Shown: positions 8,505-16,307 of the stretch, one piece after another
Numbering within the stretch: position 1 is the stretch's first letter
How the letters are laid out: the number at the start of each line of letters is the position of its first letter
Assembly (NCBI GenBank): GCA_947626265.1
Contig: CANQRM010000013.1
Span: 1 to 64,000, forward strand
DNA length: 64,000 nt
Source: an uncultured Oscillospiraceae bacterium
Lineage (GTDB): Bacteria > Bacillota > Clostridia > Oscillospirales > Oscillospiraceae
Direction: 5' to 3'
Notes under the pieces: generated by a model
Told to the model about the DNA's origin: nothing
Seen by the model: the letters and a program-made list of their open reading frames with translations, nothing else
Databases searched by the model: none
Translations under genes and position numbers: made by a program

Positions 8505-9653
8505 ATGAAGAAAGCAGCCAAAATCGCCGTGCTGGTGGTATTTCTGGGCTTCATCGGCGCGTTTTTCATCCTCAATATCGTCCTGCCCGACGTGGAGTTC
8601 TCCCAGCAGGAGAACCGGTACCTGCAAACCCTGCCGGATTTCTCATTCCGGGCGCTTTTCAATGGCAAGTTCACCGCCGACTTTGAGGATTACACCACCG
8701 ACCAGTTCGCCTTCCGGGACACCTGGACGGCTCTGAAGGCCCGGTGCGAGCTTTTGAGCGGCAAGAAGGAGAACAACGACGTATTCTATTGTGGGGATGA
8801 CACCCTTATCACCCGCTTCACCGCGCCATCCGACGAGGATATCGATACAAAGGTGGGTTTCCTCAACAAGCTTGCCGAGCAAAGCGAGATACCCGTCTAC
8901 TTCGGCCTTATCCCTGGCGCGTCGGAGATAGAGGCCTCTCGTCTGCCAGAAAACGCCGACTGCGACAGCCAGCAGGCGCTGATCGACCAGGCCTACGGCG
9001 AGAGCGAGGCCGTCAATATCGATCTATCCTCCGTCCTGCGCGAGCACGCGGACGAGTATATCTTTTACCGCACGGACCACCACTGGACCAGTCTGGGGGC
9101 CTATTACGGCTATGAGGCGCTGTGCGCGGCCATGGGCCTGCCCGCCCCCACCCTGTCCGATTATGACCGCGAGACCGTCTCCGACGCATTCTACGGCACT
9201 ACCTATTCCTCCTCCGGCTTTGCCTGGGTGAAGCCCGACGAGATGGAGACCTTCGTGCCCGACGACGGATCCGTTAAGGTCCTGAGCTATGAGGGCACTG
9301 AGGCCACAGAAGGGCCCCTCTACGATACCTCCTTCCTGGATGTGAAGGACAAGTATTCCATGTTCCTGGGGGGCGTCTCCCCCCTGCGGAGCATCGAGAC
9401 GGGCCATGAGGGACCGCGCCTGCTGATCATCCGGGACTCCTATTCCGACAGCCTGGCTCCGTTTCTCCTCAAGAACTTCTCCCGGGTGGACCTGATGGAC
9501 CTGCGCTATTACCGGGACAGCCTCTACCAATACGCCCTGGACAACGATTTCGACATGATACTGGTGCTGTACAGCGTCAGCAACTTCTCCACTGACAACA
9601 ACCTGTTCCTGCTGGTGCCTAGTATACTGACCCCCATAAGTGAGGAATTCTGA
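8505..9653 (+). CDS. DHHW-family extracytoplasmic acetyltransferase partner (AlgJ/AlgX-like)
   Basis: 382 residues with an N-terminal signal anchor (about residues 5-27) and an SGNH-hydrolase-like extracytoplasmic domain. The family hallmark is YRTDHHWTSLGAYYGY; the Ser-containing block is LIIRDSYSDSLAPFL, near the C-terminus. Together DHH and Ser form the AlgJ/AlgX-type catalytic triad that transfers acetyl groups supplied by the MBOAT protein. Start ATG 8505 is 6 nt after GAGGTG, which itself overlaps the MBOAT stop, so the two genes are coupled. dut follows after 2 nt. Confidence 0.9.
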   Translation: MKKAAKIAVLVVFLGFIGAFFILNIVLPDVEFSQQENRYLQTLPDFSFRALFNGKFTADFEDYTTDQFAFRDTWTALKARCELLSGKKENNDVFYCGDDTLITRFTAPSDEDIDTKVGFLNKLAEQSEIPVYFGLIPGASEIEASRLPENADCDSQQALIDQAYGESEAVNIDLSSVLREHADEYIFYRTDHHWTSLGAYYGYEALCAAMGLPAPTLSDYDRETVSDAFYGTTYSSSGFAWVKPDEMETFVPDDGSVKVLSYEGTEATEGPLYDTSFLDVKDKYSMFLGGVSPLRSIETGHEGPRLLIIRDSYSDSLAPFLLKNFSRVDLMDLRYYRDSLYQYALDNDFDMILVLYSVSNFSTDNNLFLLVPSILTPISEEF

Positions 9654-9655
9654 CT

Positions 9656-10066
9656 ATGAAAGTGATGCTTGATCCCGGCGCGATCATGCCGACCCGGGCC
9701 CATCCCACCGACGCGGGACTGGACCTGTACGCCCCCCGGACCGTTGTCATACCCGCCCGGGGCAGCGCCGTGGTGGATACGGGAGTGCACGTGTCCCTGC
9801 CGGAGCATACCGTGGGCATGCTCAAGAGCAAGAGCGGCCTGAACGTAAAAAAGAACATCCTGGGCGAGGGCGTCATCGACGAGGGCTACACTGGCCCCAT
9901 CGTGGTGAAGCTCTATAACCAGGGCGACGAGGACGTGACCATCGAGGCGGGGCAAAAGCTCATCCAGCTGGTCATCCTCCCCATCCTGACCCCGGAATTG
10001 GAACAGGTGGACAGCTTGGACGAAACCGACCGGGGCGCCGGCGGCTTCGGCAGCACGGGAGCGTAA
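9656..10066 (+). CDS. dut: Deoxyuridine 5'-triphosphate nucleotidohydrolase
   Basis: 136-residue trimeric dUTPase that hydrolyses dUTP to dUMP and PPi, preventing uracil incorporation and supplying dTMP synthesis. All five motifs are present: HPTDAGLDLYA (I), KSKSGLN (II), GEGVIDEGYTG (III, with the catalytic Asp region), a short motif IV around QLVILPI, and the Gly-rich RGAGGFGSTG (V). Length is typical. It follows the acetylation genes by 2 nt and precedes the GyrI-like gene by 5 nt, so it is likely co-transcribed with them. Confidence 0.95.
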   Translation: MKVMLDPGAIMPTRAHPTDAGLDLYAPRTVVIPARGSAVVDTGVHVSLPEHTVGMLKSKSGLNVKKNILGEGVIDEGYTGPIVVKLYNQGDEDVTIEAGQKLIQLVILPILTPELEQVDSLDETDRGAGGFGSTGA

Positions 10067-10071
10067 GGGAT

Positions 10072-10707
10072 ATGGCGTTTGATTTCAAGAAGGAATACAA
10101 AGAGTTCTATATGCCCGGGAACATGCCACAGATCGTGGATCTCCCCCGGGCGAACTATATCGCGGTTCGTGGCCAGGGCGACCCCAACGAGGAGGGCGGC
10201 GCGTATAAGCAGGCCATCGGCGTATTGTACGCGGTGGCCTATACCCTGAAGATGAGTTACAAGACCGACCACAGGATCGAGGGGTTTTACGAGTACGTGG
10301 TGCCGCCCCTGGAGGGCTTCTGGCAGCAGGACGGAGAAGGCGGCATCAACTACGCCGACAAGGCCTCTTTCCGCTGGATATCCGTCATCCGGCTGCCTGA
10401 CTTCATTACAAAGGCGGACTTTGACTGGGCCGTGGAGACGGCCTCCCGGAAGAAAAAGCTGGACTGCTCGGTTGCGGAGTTTCTGACGGTGGACGAGGGC
10501 CTCTGCGTTCAGATCATGCACCTAGGCCCCTTTGACGACGAGCCCGCGACGGTGGCGCGGATGGACGAATATCTCGCGCAGAACGGGTACGTTAGCGACA
10601 TGAACGGGCACCGGCTGCACCACGAGATATACATGTCCGACGCCAGAAGGGTCGCCCCAGAGAAGTGGAAGACCGTTATCCGGCACCCTATCAAGCCAGT
10701 ATCCTGA
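10072..10707 (+). CDS. GyrI-like small-molecule-binding domain protein
   Basis: 211 residues resembling the GyrI-like/SOUL-type ligand-binding family found alone or attached to AraC and MerR regulators. The N-terminus MAFDFKKEYKEFYMPG and the ARRVAPEKWKTVIRHPI C-terminus are typical of stand-alone clostridial members. No DNA-binding domain is present. The family binds hydrophobic or cationic ligands; some members hydrolyse cyclopropanoid toxins, but the activity here is unknown. Last gene of a likely dut transcript, ended by the terminator at 10713. Confidence 0.8.
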   Translation: MAFDFKKEYKEFYMPGNMPQIVDLPRANYIAVRGQGDPNEEGGAYKQAIGVLYAVAYTLKMSYKTDHRIEGFYEYVVPPLEGFWQQDGEGGINYADKASFRWISVIRLPDFITKADFDWAVETASRKKKLDCSVAEFLTVDEGLCVQIMHLGPFDDEPATVARMDEYLAQNGYVSDMNGHRLHHEIYMSDARRVAPEKWKTVIRHPIKPVS

Positions 10708-10712
10708 CAAAA

Positions 10713-10745
10713 ACCGCACCCTTTTTTAGGGTGCGGTCTTTTTAT
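10713..10745. terminator. Bidirectional terminator between convergent genes
   Basis: Stem ACCGCACCC / GGGTGCGGT (10713-10721 and 10729-10737) with a T-rich loop and flanking T-run on the plus strand and A/T on the other side. It separates the GyrI-like gene from the convergent histidine kinase, whose stop codon lies at 10742-10744. Confidence 0.88.
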
Positions 10746-12712
10746 TCCGTTTTTGTCTCTTCCGGCGGGCTCTTTGGCTCGGCCGGCAGGAGCGGCGGGG
10801 CTGCGTTGGGAAACGATACCTCCACCTTAAAGAGGTCCCCGTCCAGGGTAAGGACCATTTCCCCGCCCATGAGCTCCGTGAGACTTCGGGCGATGGAGAG
10901 GCCAAGGCCGCTGCCCTCGGTGCTCCGGGAGCTGTCGCCCCGGACAAAGCGCTCCATCAGCTCCTCCGCGGGGATATCCAGGGCCTCACGGGACACATTT
11001 TTCACGGCGATGGAGGTGCGCTCCTCCCCCACGGTCAGGTCAAAATAGGCTCTTGTGCCCTGCTGGGCGTATTTGAGAACGTTTGTAATGAAGTTATCCA
11101 GCACCCGGCCCAGGAGACGGGCGTCGGCCATGATATAGGTCTCCTGCTCCGGGGTGTGCAGGATGGGCTCCAGCCCCGCGGCGGCCAGGCGCTCGCTGTA
11201 CTCTCCCACCGACTGCTGCAAGAGCTCCCGCACGTCAAATAGCTCCGCGTTCACGGTCACCGCGCCGCTTACGGCCTTGGATGCCTCCACCACGTCTTCG
11301 GTGAGCTTTTTGAGCTTCGCCCCCTGCCGGTCCAGCACGTCCAGGTACTCCCTTCTCGTCTCCTCCGGCAGGGATTCGTCTTTTAAGAGCTCGATATAGT
11401 TGATGATGCTGGTAAGCGGCGTCTTCAGGTCATGGCTCACGTTGGTGATGAGCTCGGTCTTCATGCGCTCGGAGCGCATCTGCTCCTCCACGGCCAGGGC
11501 CATGCCATCGCCGATGCGGCCCAGGTCCTGGCCCAGGTCCTTCCAGACCATGTGCAGCTTATTGGTGTTCACCTTGTAGTTCAGATCCCCCGCCGCCAGG
11601 GCAGCGGCGGCGTCTCTGATGCGCTTTTCCTCCACGTACCATCGGAGGATGCAGGGCACCAGCACCGCGTCAAAGCCGAACAGGATCAAAATGAACCAGG
11701 CGTTGTGGAAAGCGTCCACGGCCAGTATAAGCAGCATGAGCAGCACATGACCGCCCAATATGCCCAGCACCAGCACCGGCGCCGGCACCTTCCGCACCAG
11801 ACGGCGCAGCAAAAGCCGCTGGCCGAAAGAGCCGTTGGCAAGCTGATTGGCCGCGATGACGCCGCATAGAAGCAGCATCCACAGGGAGCATATAAGGTCC
11901 ACCGTGTGGGAATATACCCCCACCATCGACATGGCGTCATAGACCTCGGGAAGTTCATAAAAAGCGGTCTTGGCCCAGGCAAGGCCAAGGTACAAAACCA
12001 GCACCGCCACGTCGAAGGGAATATGGCCCGTTAAAGTAGTCTTGCCCTGGCGGCCCTCCTGGACCGCGGCCACCATGCTGAACACGAACAGCACCACCGC
12101 CAGGATGATGGAGGGGATCCAGACGGGCAGGTAATAGTCCTTGAAGGCGTACAGATGTTCAAAGATGTAATACTCCCGGTAGCAGCCGTCGTAGGGCTCC
12201 ACCGGCAGATTTACATAGCCCTCTATCCGATAGGAATGGCCGGGCACCTCCTCTTCCTGGGCTATTTTCAGCTGCGCTGTGTCCGTCTCCGTGGCCGACG
12301 CATAATAGGCCGACTCCCCCGCCGGCTCTTCCGCTTCCTCCGGACCGGGCAGGAAGACTTCGGTAGAGGTCACGAAATGGGATTTTTCCGTGGTGGTGTC
12401 CACCGTGACGGCATTATCGTCCGTATCGTCCACGATCTTATAGGAGAAAGCCTTGCCGCCGTAGCCGCCCAGGGTGTCGCTTGTGGGGTCTTCCAGCCAC
12501 CGAAGGTTCTGCTCCACAGAGTTGAGGCAGAGCCAGACGTATTGGGAGCACAGACGGCTGTCCTCAAAGCCCATCTCCCCCTGTTCCCGGTACCAGCCGT
12601 CCTGCAGGGCGAAGTTATAGAGGTTCAGGCTGATGGCTCCCGCCGCCACACAAAGGCAGTACAGAAGCATCATCAGCGCCCGGAACCACATCTCACGCAT
12701 GAGCGTTCTCAT
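10742..12712 (-). CDS. Multi-spanning membrane sensor histidine kinase
   Basis: 656 residues. One N-terminal transmembrane helix (about 12-32), an extracytoplasmic region of about 160 residues, then a cluster of four to five helices (about 198-355), a HAMP-like linker, and the kinase core. The dimerisation His is H427 in SHDLKTPLTS; an N box (NFITNVLKYA) and a G box (GSGLGLSIARSLTELMGG) complete the ATPase domain. The start ATG lies 4 nt after the stop of the partner regulator. The sensed signal is not deducible; many bitopic-plus-polytopic kinases of this type respond to envelope stress or antibiotics. Confidence 0.9.
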   Translation of the reverse strand: MRTLMREMWFRALMMLLYCLCVAAGAISLNLYNFALQDGWYREQGEMGFEDSRLCSQYVWLCLNSVEQNLRWLEDPTSDTLGGYGGKAFSYKIVDDTDDNAVTVDTTTEKSHFVTSTEVFLPGPEEAEEPAGESAYYASATETDTAQLKIAQEEEVPGHSYRIEGYVNLPVEPYDGCYREYYIFEHLYAFKDYYLPVWIPSIILAVVLFVFSMVAAVQEGRQGKTTLTGHIPFDVAVLVLYLGLAWAKTAFYELPEVYDAMSMVGVYSHTVDLICSLWMLLLCGVIAANQLANGSFGQRLLLRRLVRKVPAPVLVLGILGGHVLLMLLILAVDAFHNAWFILILFGFDAVLVPCILRWYVEEKRIRDAAAALAAGDLNYKVNTNKLHMVWKDLGQDLGRIGDGMALAVEEQMRSERMKTELITNVSHDLKTPLTSIINYIELLKDESLPEETRREYLDVLDRQGAKLKKLTEDVVEASKAVSGAVTVNAELFDVRELLQQSVGEYSERLAAAGLEPILHTPEQETYIMADARLLGRVLDNFITNVLKYAQQGTRAYFDLTVGEERTSIAVKNVSREALDIPAEELMERFVRGDSSRSTEGSGLGLSIARSLTELMGGEMVLTLDGDLFKVEVSFPNAAPPLLPAEPKSPPEETKTE

Positions 12713-12716
12713 CGCG

Positions 12717-13406
12717 TCACCCCTCGATCTTATAGCCCTTTCCCCAGACCACCTTCAAATACCGGGGCTCGGCGGGATTGATCTCCACCTTCTCCCGCAG
12801 GTGGCGGATGTGGACGGCCACCGTCCCCTCCGCCCCCATGGGCGTGTCCTGCCATACCCGGCGGTATATCTCCCGGCTGGAGAACACCTTGCCGGGGTTC
12901 TCCAGGAAGAACTTCAGAATATCGTACTCCTTGGGCGTGATGGTGATCTCATCCCCGTCCACGGTGACGGTCTTGGTGTCGTCGTCCATCTCGATGCCCC
13001 CAAGGGTCAGGACGGAGGGCTTTTCCTCCCGCTGGCCCATGCGCATATACCGGCGCAGCAGGGCTTTCACCCGGGCCATGACCTCCTGGGCGTTGAAGGG
13101 CTTGGTCACATAGTCGTCCGCTCCCAGCTCCAGACCCATGATCTTGTCGCTGTCCTCACTCTTGGCGGTCAGGAGGATCACAGGGATGTTGTCGCTCCGC
13201 TCCCGCAGGAGGGTCAGGGCGCTCACCCCGTCCAGCTCCGGCATCATGATGTCCAGGAGGATGAGGTGTACCTCCTCCCTGTCCACCGTCTCCAGAGCCT
13301 CCCGGCCGTTCACGGCCTCCAGCACGCGGTAGCCTGCCCCGGTGAGATATATATGAAGCGCCCGGCGGATGTCCCGGTCGTCGTCGCAGATCAATACGGT
13401 GTACAC
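12717..13406 (-). CDS. OmpR/PhoB-family response regulator
   Basis: 229 residues: receiver domain with acidic pocket (ICDDDRD), phospho-acceptor Asp in LILLDIMMPELDG, conserved Thr (LLTAK) and Lys (VTKPF), then a winged-helix output domain ending VWGKGYKIEG. Start GTG 13406 is chosen because the protein then opens directly with VYTVLICDDD and a GGAGG site lies 11 nt upstream. Co-transcribed with the downstream kinase. No transporter or resistance gene of the usual target type is adjacent in this unit. Confidence 0.94.
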   Translation of the reverse strand: MYTVLICDDDRDIRRALHIYLTGAGYRVLEAVNGREALETVDREEVHLILLDIMMPELDGVSALTLLRERSDNIPVILLTAKSEDSDKIMGLELGADDYVTKPFNAQEVMARVKALLRRYMRMGQREEKPSVLTLGGIEMDDDTKTVTVDGDEITITPKEYDILKFFLENPGKVFSSREIYRRVWQDTPMGAEGTVAVHIRHLREKVEINPAEPRYLKVVWGKGYKIEG

Positions 13407-13471
13407 TTGCTCGCTCGCCTCCTTTCTACAAATAGTAACACAAGTCACAAAAAGAAGAAAGGGGCAATCTA

Positions 13472-13486
13472 TTAAGATTCTCTTAA
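13472..13486. promoter_or_regulatory. Inverted repeat upstream of the two-component operon
   Basis: TTAAGA-TTC-TCTTAA, a perfect 6-bp dyad with a 3-nt centre, located 66-80 bp upstream of the regulator start. It sits where an autoregulatory operator would be expected, but no clear -35/-10 pair was recognised, so the role is inference. Confidence 0.35.
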
Positions 13487-13496
13487 ATCGGACAGG

Positions 13497-13523
13497 AAAA
13501 GCGCCCCGGCTGACCGGGGCGCT
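13497..13523 (-). terminator. Terminator after the P-type ATPase-like gene
   Basis: Read on the minus strand: GCGCCCCGG, 4-nt loop, CCGGGGCGC, then TTTTCC. It begins 7 nt after the stop of the ATPase-like gene and separates it from the downstream two-component operon. Confidence 0.9.
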
Positions 13524-13529
13524 TCCATT

Positions 13530-15233
13530 TTATTCCTCTTTTGGTATCACTGGCTCCCGCATGACAAAGGCCCGCAGGGAGTTGAGCACGGCTAAGAGCG
13601 CCACGCCCACGTCCGCGAATACCGCCAGCCACAGCGGACAGGTGCCGAACATGTCCAGCACCAGGATGATGGCCTTGAAGGCCAAGGCAAAGACGATGTT
13701 CTGCCAGACGATGGTTCGGGTGTGCTTGGCCGCGTCCAGGGCGGTGACCACCTTCGACGGCGCCGCGCCCATGATGACCACGTCCGCGGCCTGGATGGCC
13801 GCGTCGGAGGTGGCGCCGTGAAGGCTCACGCCCACGTCCGCGGCCTGGATGCACGCGCCGCTGGTCTCCGCGTCGCCCACGAAGATGAGGGTGCCGCGTT
13901 TGATCTGGCGGTTTTGTATCTCCTTCACCACAGCAACCTTTTCCGATGGCGGGCAGTCGGGATAGAATTCCCCGATGCCCACCTGCCGGGCGAATTTCTC
14001 CGCGGCGGCTGGGCTGTCGTCGGTGAGCATGGCGATCTGCCGGTCCTTGTCCCAGGAGAGCACCGTAACCGTGCCGGACACGTCGGGCTTCGCCACGCTG
14101 CCGAATACGATGCGACCCGCGTACTGGCCGTTGATGGCCATGTATACGCAGTTTTCGTTGAGCTTATCCGCTCCCGGCTCTACGCCGGCGCTCTGGAGCA
14201 TATCCAGGGGGCCCAGGATGATCTTCACCCCGTCCACCTCCACGGTGACGCCGAAGGCGCCCGTCCGGGGCTGGAAGCTCTGGATAAGCTCGATGTAGAT
14301 GACGCCCTTGTAGGCCGCCTTGATGGCCTCGGCATAGGGCCCCTCGGCGTAGGCGCAGGCGTGGGCCGCGATGCGAAGGAACACATCTGCGTCCATGCGC
14401 TCGCTCTTGACGGAGGTGACCCGAAGGCCCTCCCCTTCCAGGGCGCCGGTCTTGTCGAAGACCACGGCCCTGGCCCTGGCCACGTCGTCCATGGCGCAGG
14501 TGTTTTTGAAGAGGATGCCCTGCCTCGTCGCCCCGCCGATGCCCGCGAAGTAGCTCAGGGGCACGGAGATGACGATGGCGCAGGGGCAGGCGATGACCAT
14601 GAGCACGAGGGCGCGGTAGATGCCCTCGGTCACGGTGGTGTGCAGCGCCAGCGGGGACACCGCGGCGATGATGACCGCGATGCCCAATACCACCGGCGTA
14701 TAGATGCGGGCAAAATGGGTGATAAACTCCTCCGTGCGGCCCTTGGGCCCCTTATCGGAGCGCACATCGGCCAGAACGGCGCTGGCCTCGGGAGAGCGGT
14801 TCTCCATGAGGCCCTCGATATTCTGGCGCACCTTCGCCACAGCATAGCCCTGGAAAAGCTCGCCCAGCTGGTAGAGGATCATCACCGAGGCGCCCTCGCT
14901 GGCCTCTTTGATGATGACCGATGCGATGGCCACCACGCTCATCAGGAGGCTCTCGTCGAAAAGGCGCTTTCTGATGATGTTGGCCGCCGCGCGGATGAAC
15001 ACGTCATAGCCCGCGCAGAGGATGGCCAGCACGTTCAGGGCGATGCTCAGCCAGGGAAGGGTATGCTCCGTCGCCACGCCGCCCAGGAAGAAGGCGGCGG
15101 CGGTGACAAGACGCCAGACCATCACGGTGTCGAAACCGTGATGGTCGTGGTGATGCTCGGCCATGCACTCGTCGCAGGTGCAGTCATGGCCGTGGCCGTC
15201 GGCGGCTTGTTTTATCTCCCGTAGAAAGCCCAT
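13530..15233 (-). CDS. Degenerate P1B-type (heavy-metal) ATPase-like protein without actuator domain
   Basis: 567-residue uninterrupted frame related to ZntA/CadA transporters. Kept: His/Cys-rich N-terminus (residues 13-33), the membrane helices, the metal-site CPC (216-218) and the DKTG phosphorylation motif (Asp260). Lost or altered: about 90 residues of the actuator domain with TGE are absent, so residues 150-165 run straight from a VLADVRSDKG segment to RTEEFITHFARIYTP; the N-domain His-Pro is replaced (EGPYAEAI); TGD is TDD (404-406); GDGxNDAP is GDAETSG (453-459). It cannot follow the normal Post-Albers cycle. Possible roles are metal binding, regulation or a non-pumping channel. Start ATG 15233 is 7 nt after fba, suggesting co-transcription. 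Confidence 0.85.
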   Translation of the reverse strand: MGFLREIKQAADGHGHDCTCDECMAEHHHDHHGFDTVMVWRLVTAAAFFLGGVATEHTLPWLSIALNVLAILCAGYDVFIRAAANIIRKRLFDESLLMSVVAIASVIIKEASEGASVMILYQLGELFQGYAVAKVRQNIEGLMENRSPEASAVLADVRSDKGPKGRTEEFITHFARIYTPVVLGIAVIIAAVSPLALHTTVTEGIYRALVLMVIACPCAIVISVPLSYFAGIGGATRQGILFKNTCAMDDVARARAVVFDKTGALEGEGLRVTSVKSERMDADVFLRIAAHACAYAEGPYAEAIKAAYKGVIYIELIQSFQPRTGAFGVTVEVDGVKIILGPLDMLQSAGVEPGADKLNENCVYMAINGQYAGRIVFGSVAKPDVSGTVTVLSWDKDRQIAMLTDDSPAAAEKFARQVGIGEFYPDCPPSEKVAVVKEIQNRQIKRGTLIFVGDAETSGACIQAADVGVSLHGATSDAAIQAADVVIMGAAPSKVVTALDAAKHTRTIVWQNIVFALAFKAIILVLDMFGTCPLWLAVFADVGVALLAVLNSLRAFVMREPVIPKEE

Positions 15234-15240
15234 TTATGCC

Positions 15241-16209
15241 TCAGGCCTTGCCGGCGCAGCCAAGCACGTCGATCAGCTTGTGGCGCACCAGCTCCTTGAT
15301 GTTGGCGCGGGCGGGCTTCAGGTACTCGCGGGGGTCGAACTTGTCGGGATGCTCGTCGAAGAACTGGCGGATGGTGCCGGTCATGGTCAGGCGCAGGTCG
15401 GAGTCGATGTTGATCTTGCAGACGCTGCTGGTGGCCGCCTTGCGCAGCTCGTCCTCGGGAATGCCGATGGCGTCGGGCATCTTGCCGCCGTGGTCGTTGA
15501 TCATCTTTACGTAGTTCTGGGGCACGGAGGAAGAGCCGTGCAGCACGATGGGGAAGCCGGGCAGGCGCTTGGAGACCTCTTCCAGCACGTCGAAGCGCAG
15601 AGGAGGCGGCACAAGGATGCCCTGGGCGTTGCGGGTGCACTGGGCGGCGGTGAACTTATAGGCGCCGTGGCTGGTGCCGATGGCGATGGCCAGGCTGTCG
15701 CAGCCGGTCTTGGTCACGAACTCCTCCACCTCTTCGGGGTGGGTGTAGGAGGAATCCTCGGCGGAGACCTTTACGTCGTCCTCCACGCCGGCCAGGGTGC
15801 CCAGCTCGGCCTCCACGACTACGCCGTGGTCATGGGCATACTCGACCACCTTCTTGGTGATCTCGATGTTCTTCTCGAACTTTTCGCCGGAGGCGTCGAT
15901 CATGACGGAGGTGAATCCGCCGTCGATGCAGGCCTTGCAGGTCTCGAAGTCGGGGCCGTGGTCCAGATGCAGCACGATGGGGATCTCCGGGCACTCGATG
16001 ACGGCGGCCTCCACCAGCTTCACCAGGTAGGTGTGGTTGGCATAGGCGCGGGCGCCCTTGGACACCTGCAGGATCACGGGAGCGTGCTCCTCGCGGCAGG
16101 CCTCGGTGATGGCCTGGAGGATCTCCATGTTGTTGACGTTGAAAGCGCCGACGGCGTAACCGCCGTCATAGGCCTTCTTGAACATTTCGGTGGAAGTTAC
16201 CAGAGGCAT
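15241..16209 (-). CDS. fba: Class II fructose-1,6-bisphosphate aldolase
   Basis: 322-residue zinc-dependent aldolase that cleaves fructose-1,6-bisphosphate to dihydroxyacetone phosphate and glyceraldehyde-3-phosphate. Visible motifs: AFNVNNMEI at the N-terminus, the metal-binding LHLDHGPDFE, the IGTSHGAYKF block and the phosphate loop VLHGSSSVP. Start ATG 16209 has AAGGAG about 10 nt upstream. It is divergent from pfp, the preceding glycolytic step, and their promoters overlap. The P-type ATPase-like gene follows after 7 nt. Confidence 0.95.
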   Translation of the reverse strand: MPLVTSTEMFKKAYDGGYAVGAFNVNNMEILQAITEACREEHAPVILQVSKGARAYANHTYLVKLVEAAVIECPEIPIVLHLDHGPDFETCKACIDGGFTSVMIDASGEKFEKNIEITKKVVEYAHDHGVVVEAELGTLAGVEDDVKVSAEDSSYTHPEEVEEFVTKTGCDSLAIAIGTSHGAYKFTAAQCTRNAQGILVPPPLRFDVLEEVSKRLPGFPIVLHGSSSVPQNYVKMINDHGGKMPDAIGIPEDELRKAATSSVCKINIDSDLRLTMTGTIRQFFDEHPDKFDPREYLKPARANIKELVRHKLIDVLGCAGKA

Positions 16210-16247
16210 AAGAAAAGACTCCTTTACTTTATTTTTCCATGCTCTTT

Positions 16248-16276
16248 ATTTTACCGCACATTTATGCTATAATCAA
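16248..16276 (-). promoter_or_regulatory. SigA promoter of fba
   Basis: On the minus strand TTGATT (16276-16271), 17-nt spacer, TAAAAT (16253-16248). Its -35 element shares bases 16271-16273 with the -10 element of the divergent pfp promoter. Confidence 0.75.
16265..16273 (+). promoter_or_regulatory. Extended -10 promoter of pfp
   Basis: TG-C-TATAAT: a perfect -10 at 16268-16273 preceded by the extended-10 TG dinucleotide. No good -35 is present (TTTATT at the best spacing), consistent with an extended -10 promoter. Start codon 35 nt downstream. Confidence 0.7.
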
Positions 16277-16307
16277 CCAAAACTTATTTATTTTGGAGGA
16301 AAAACAC

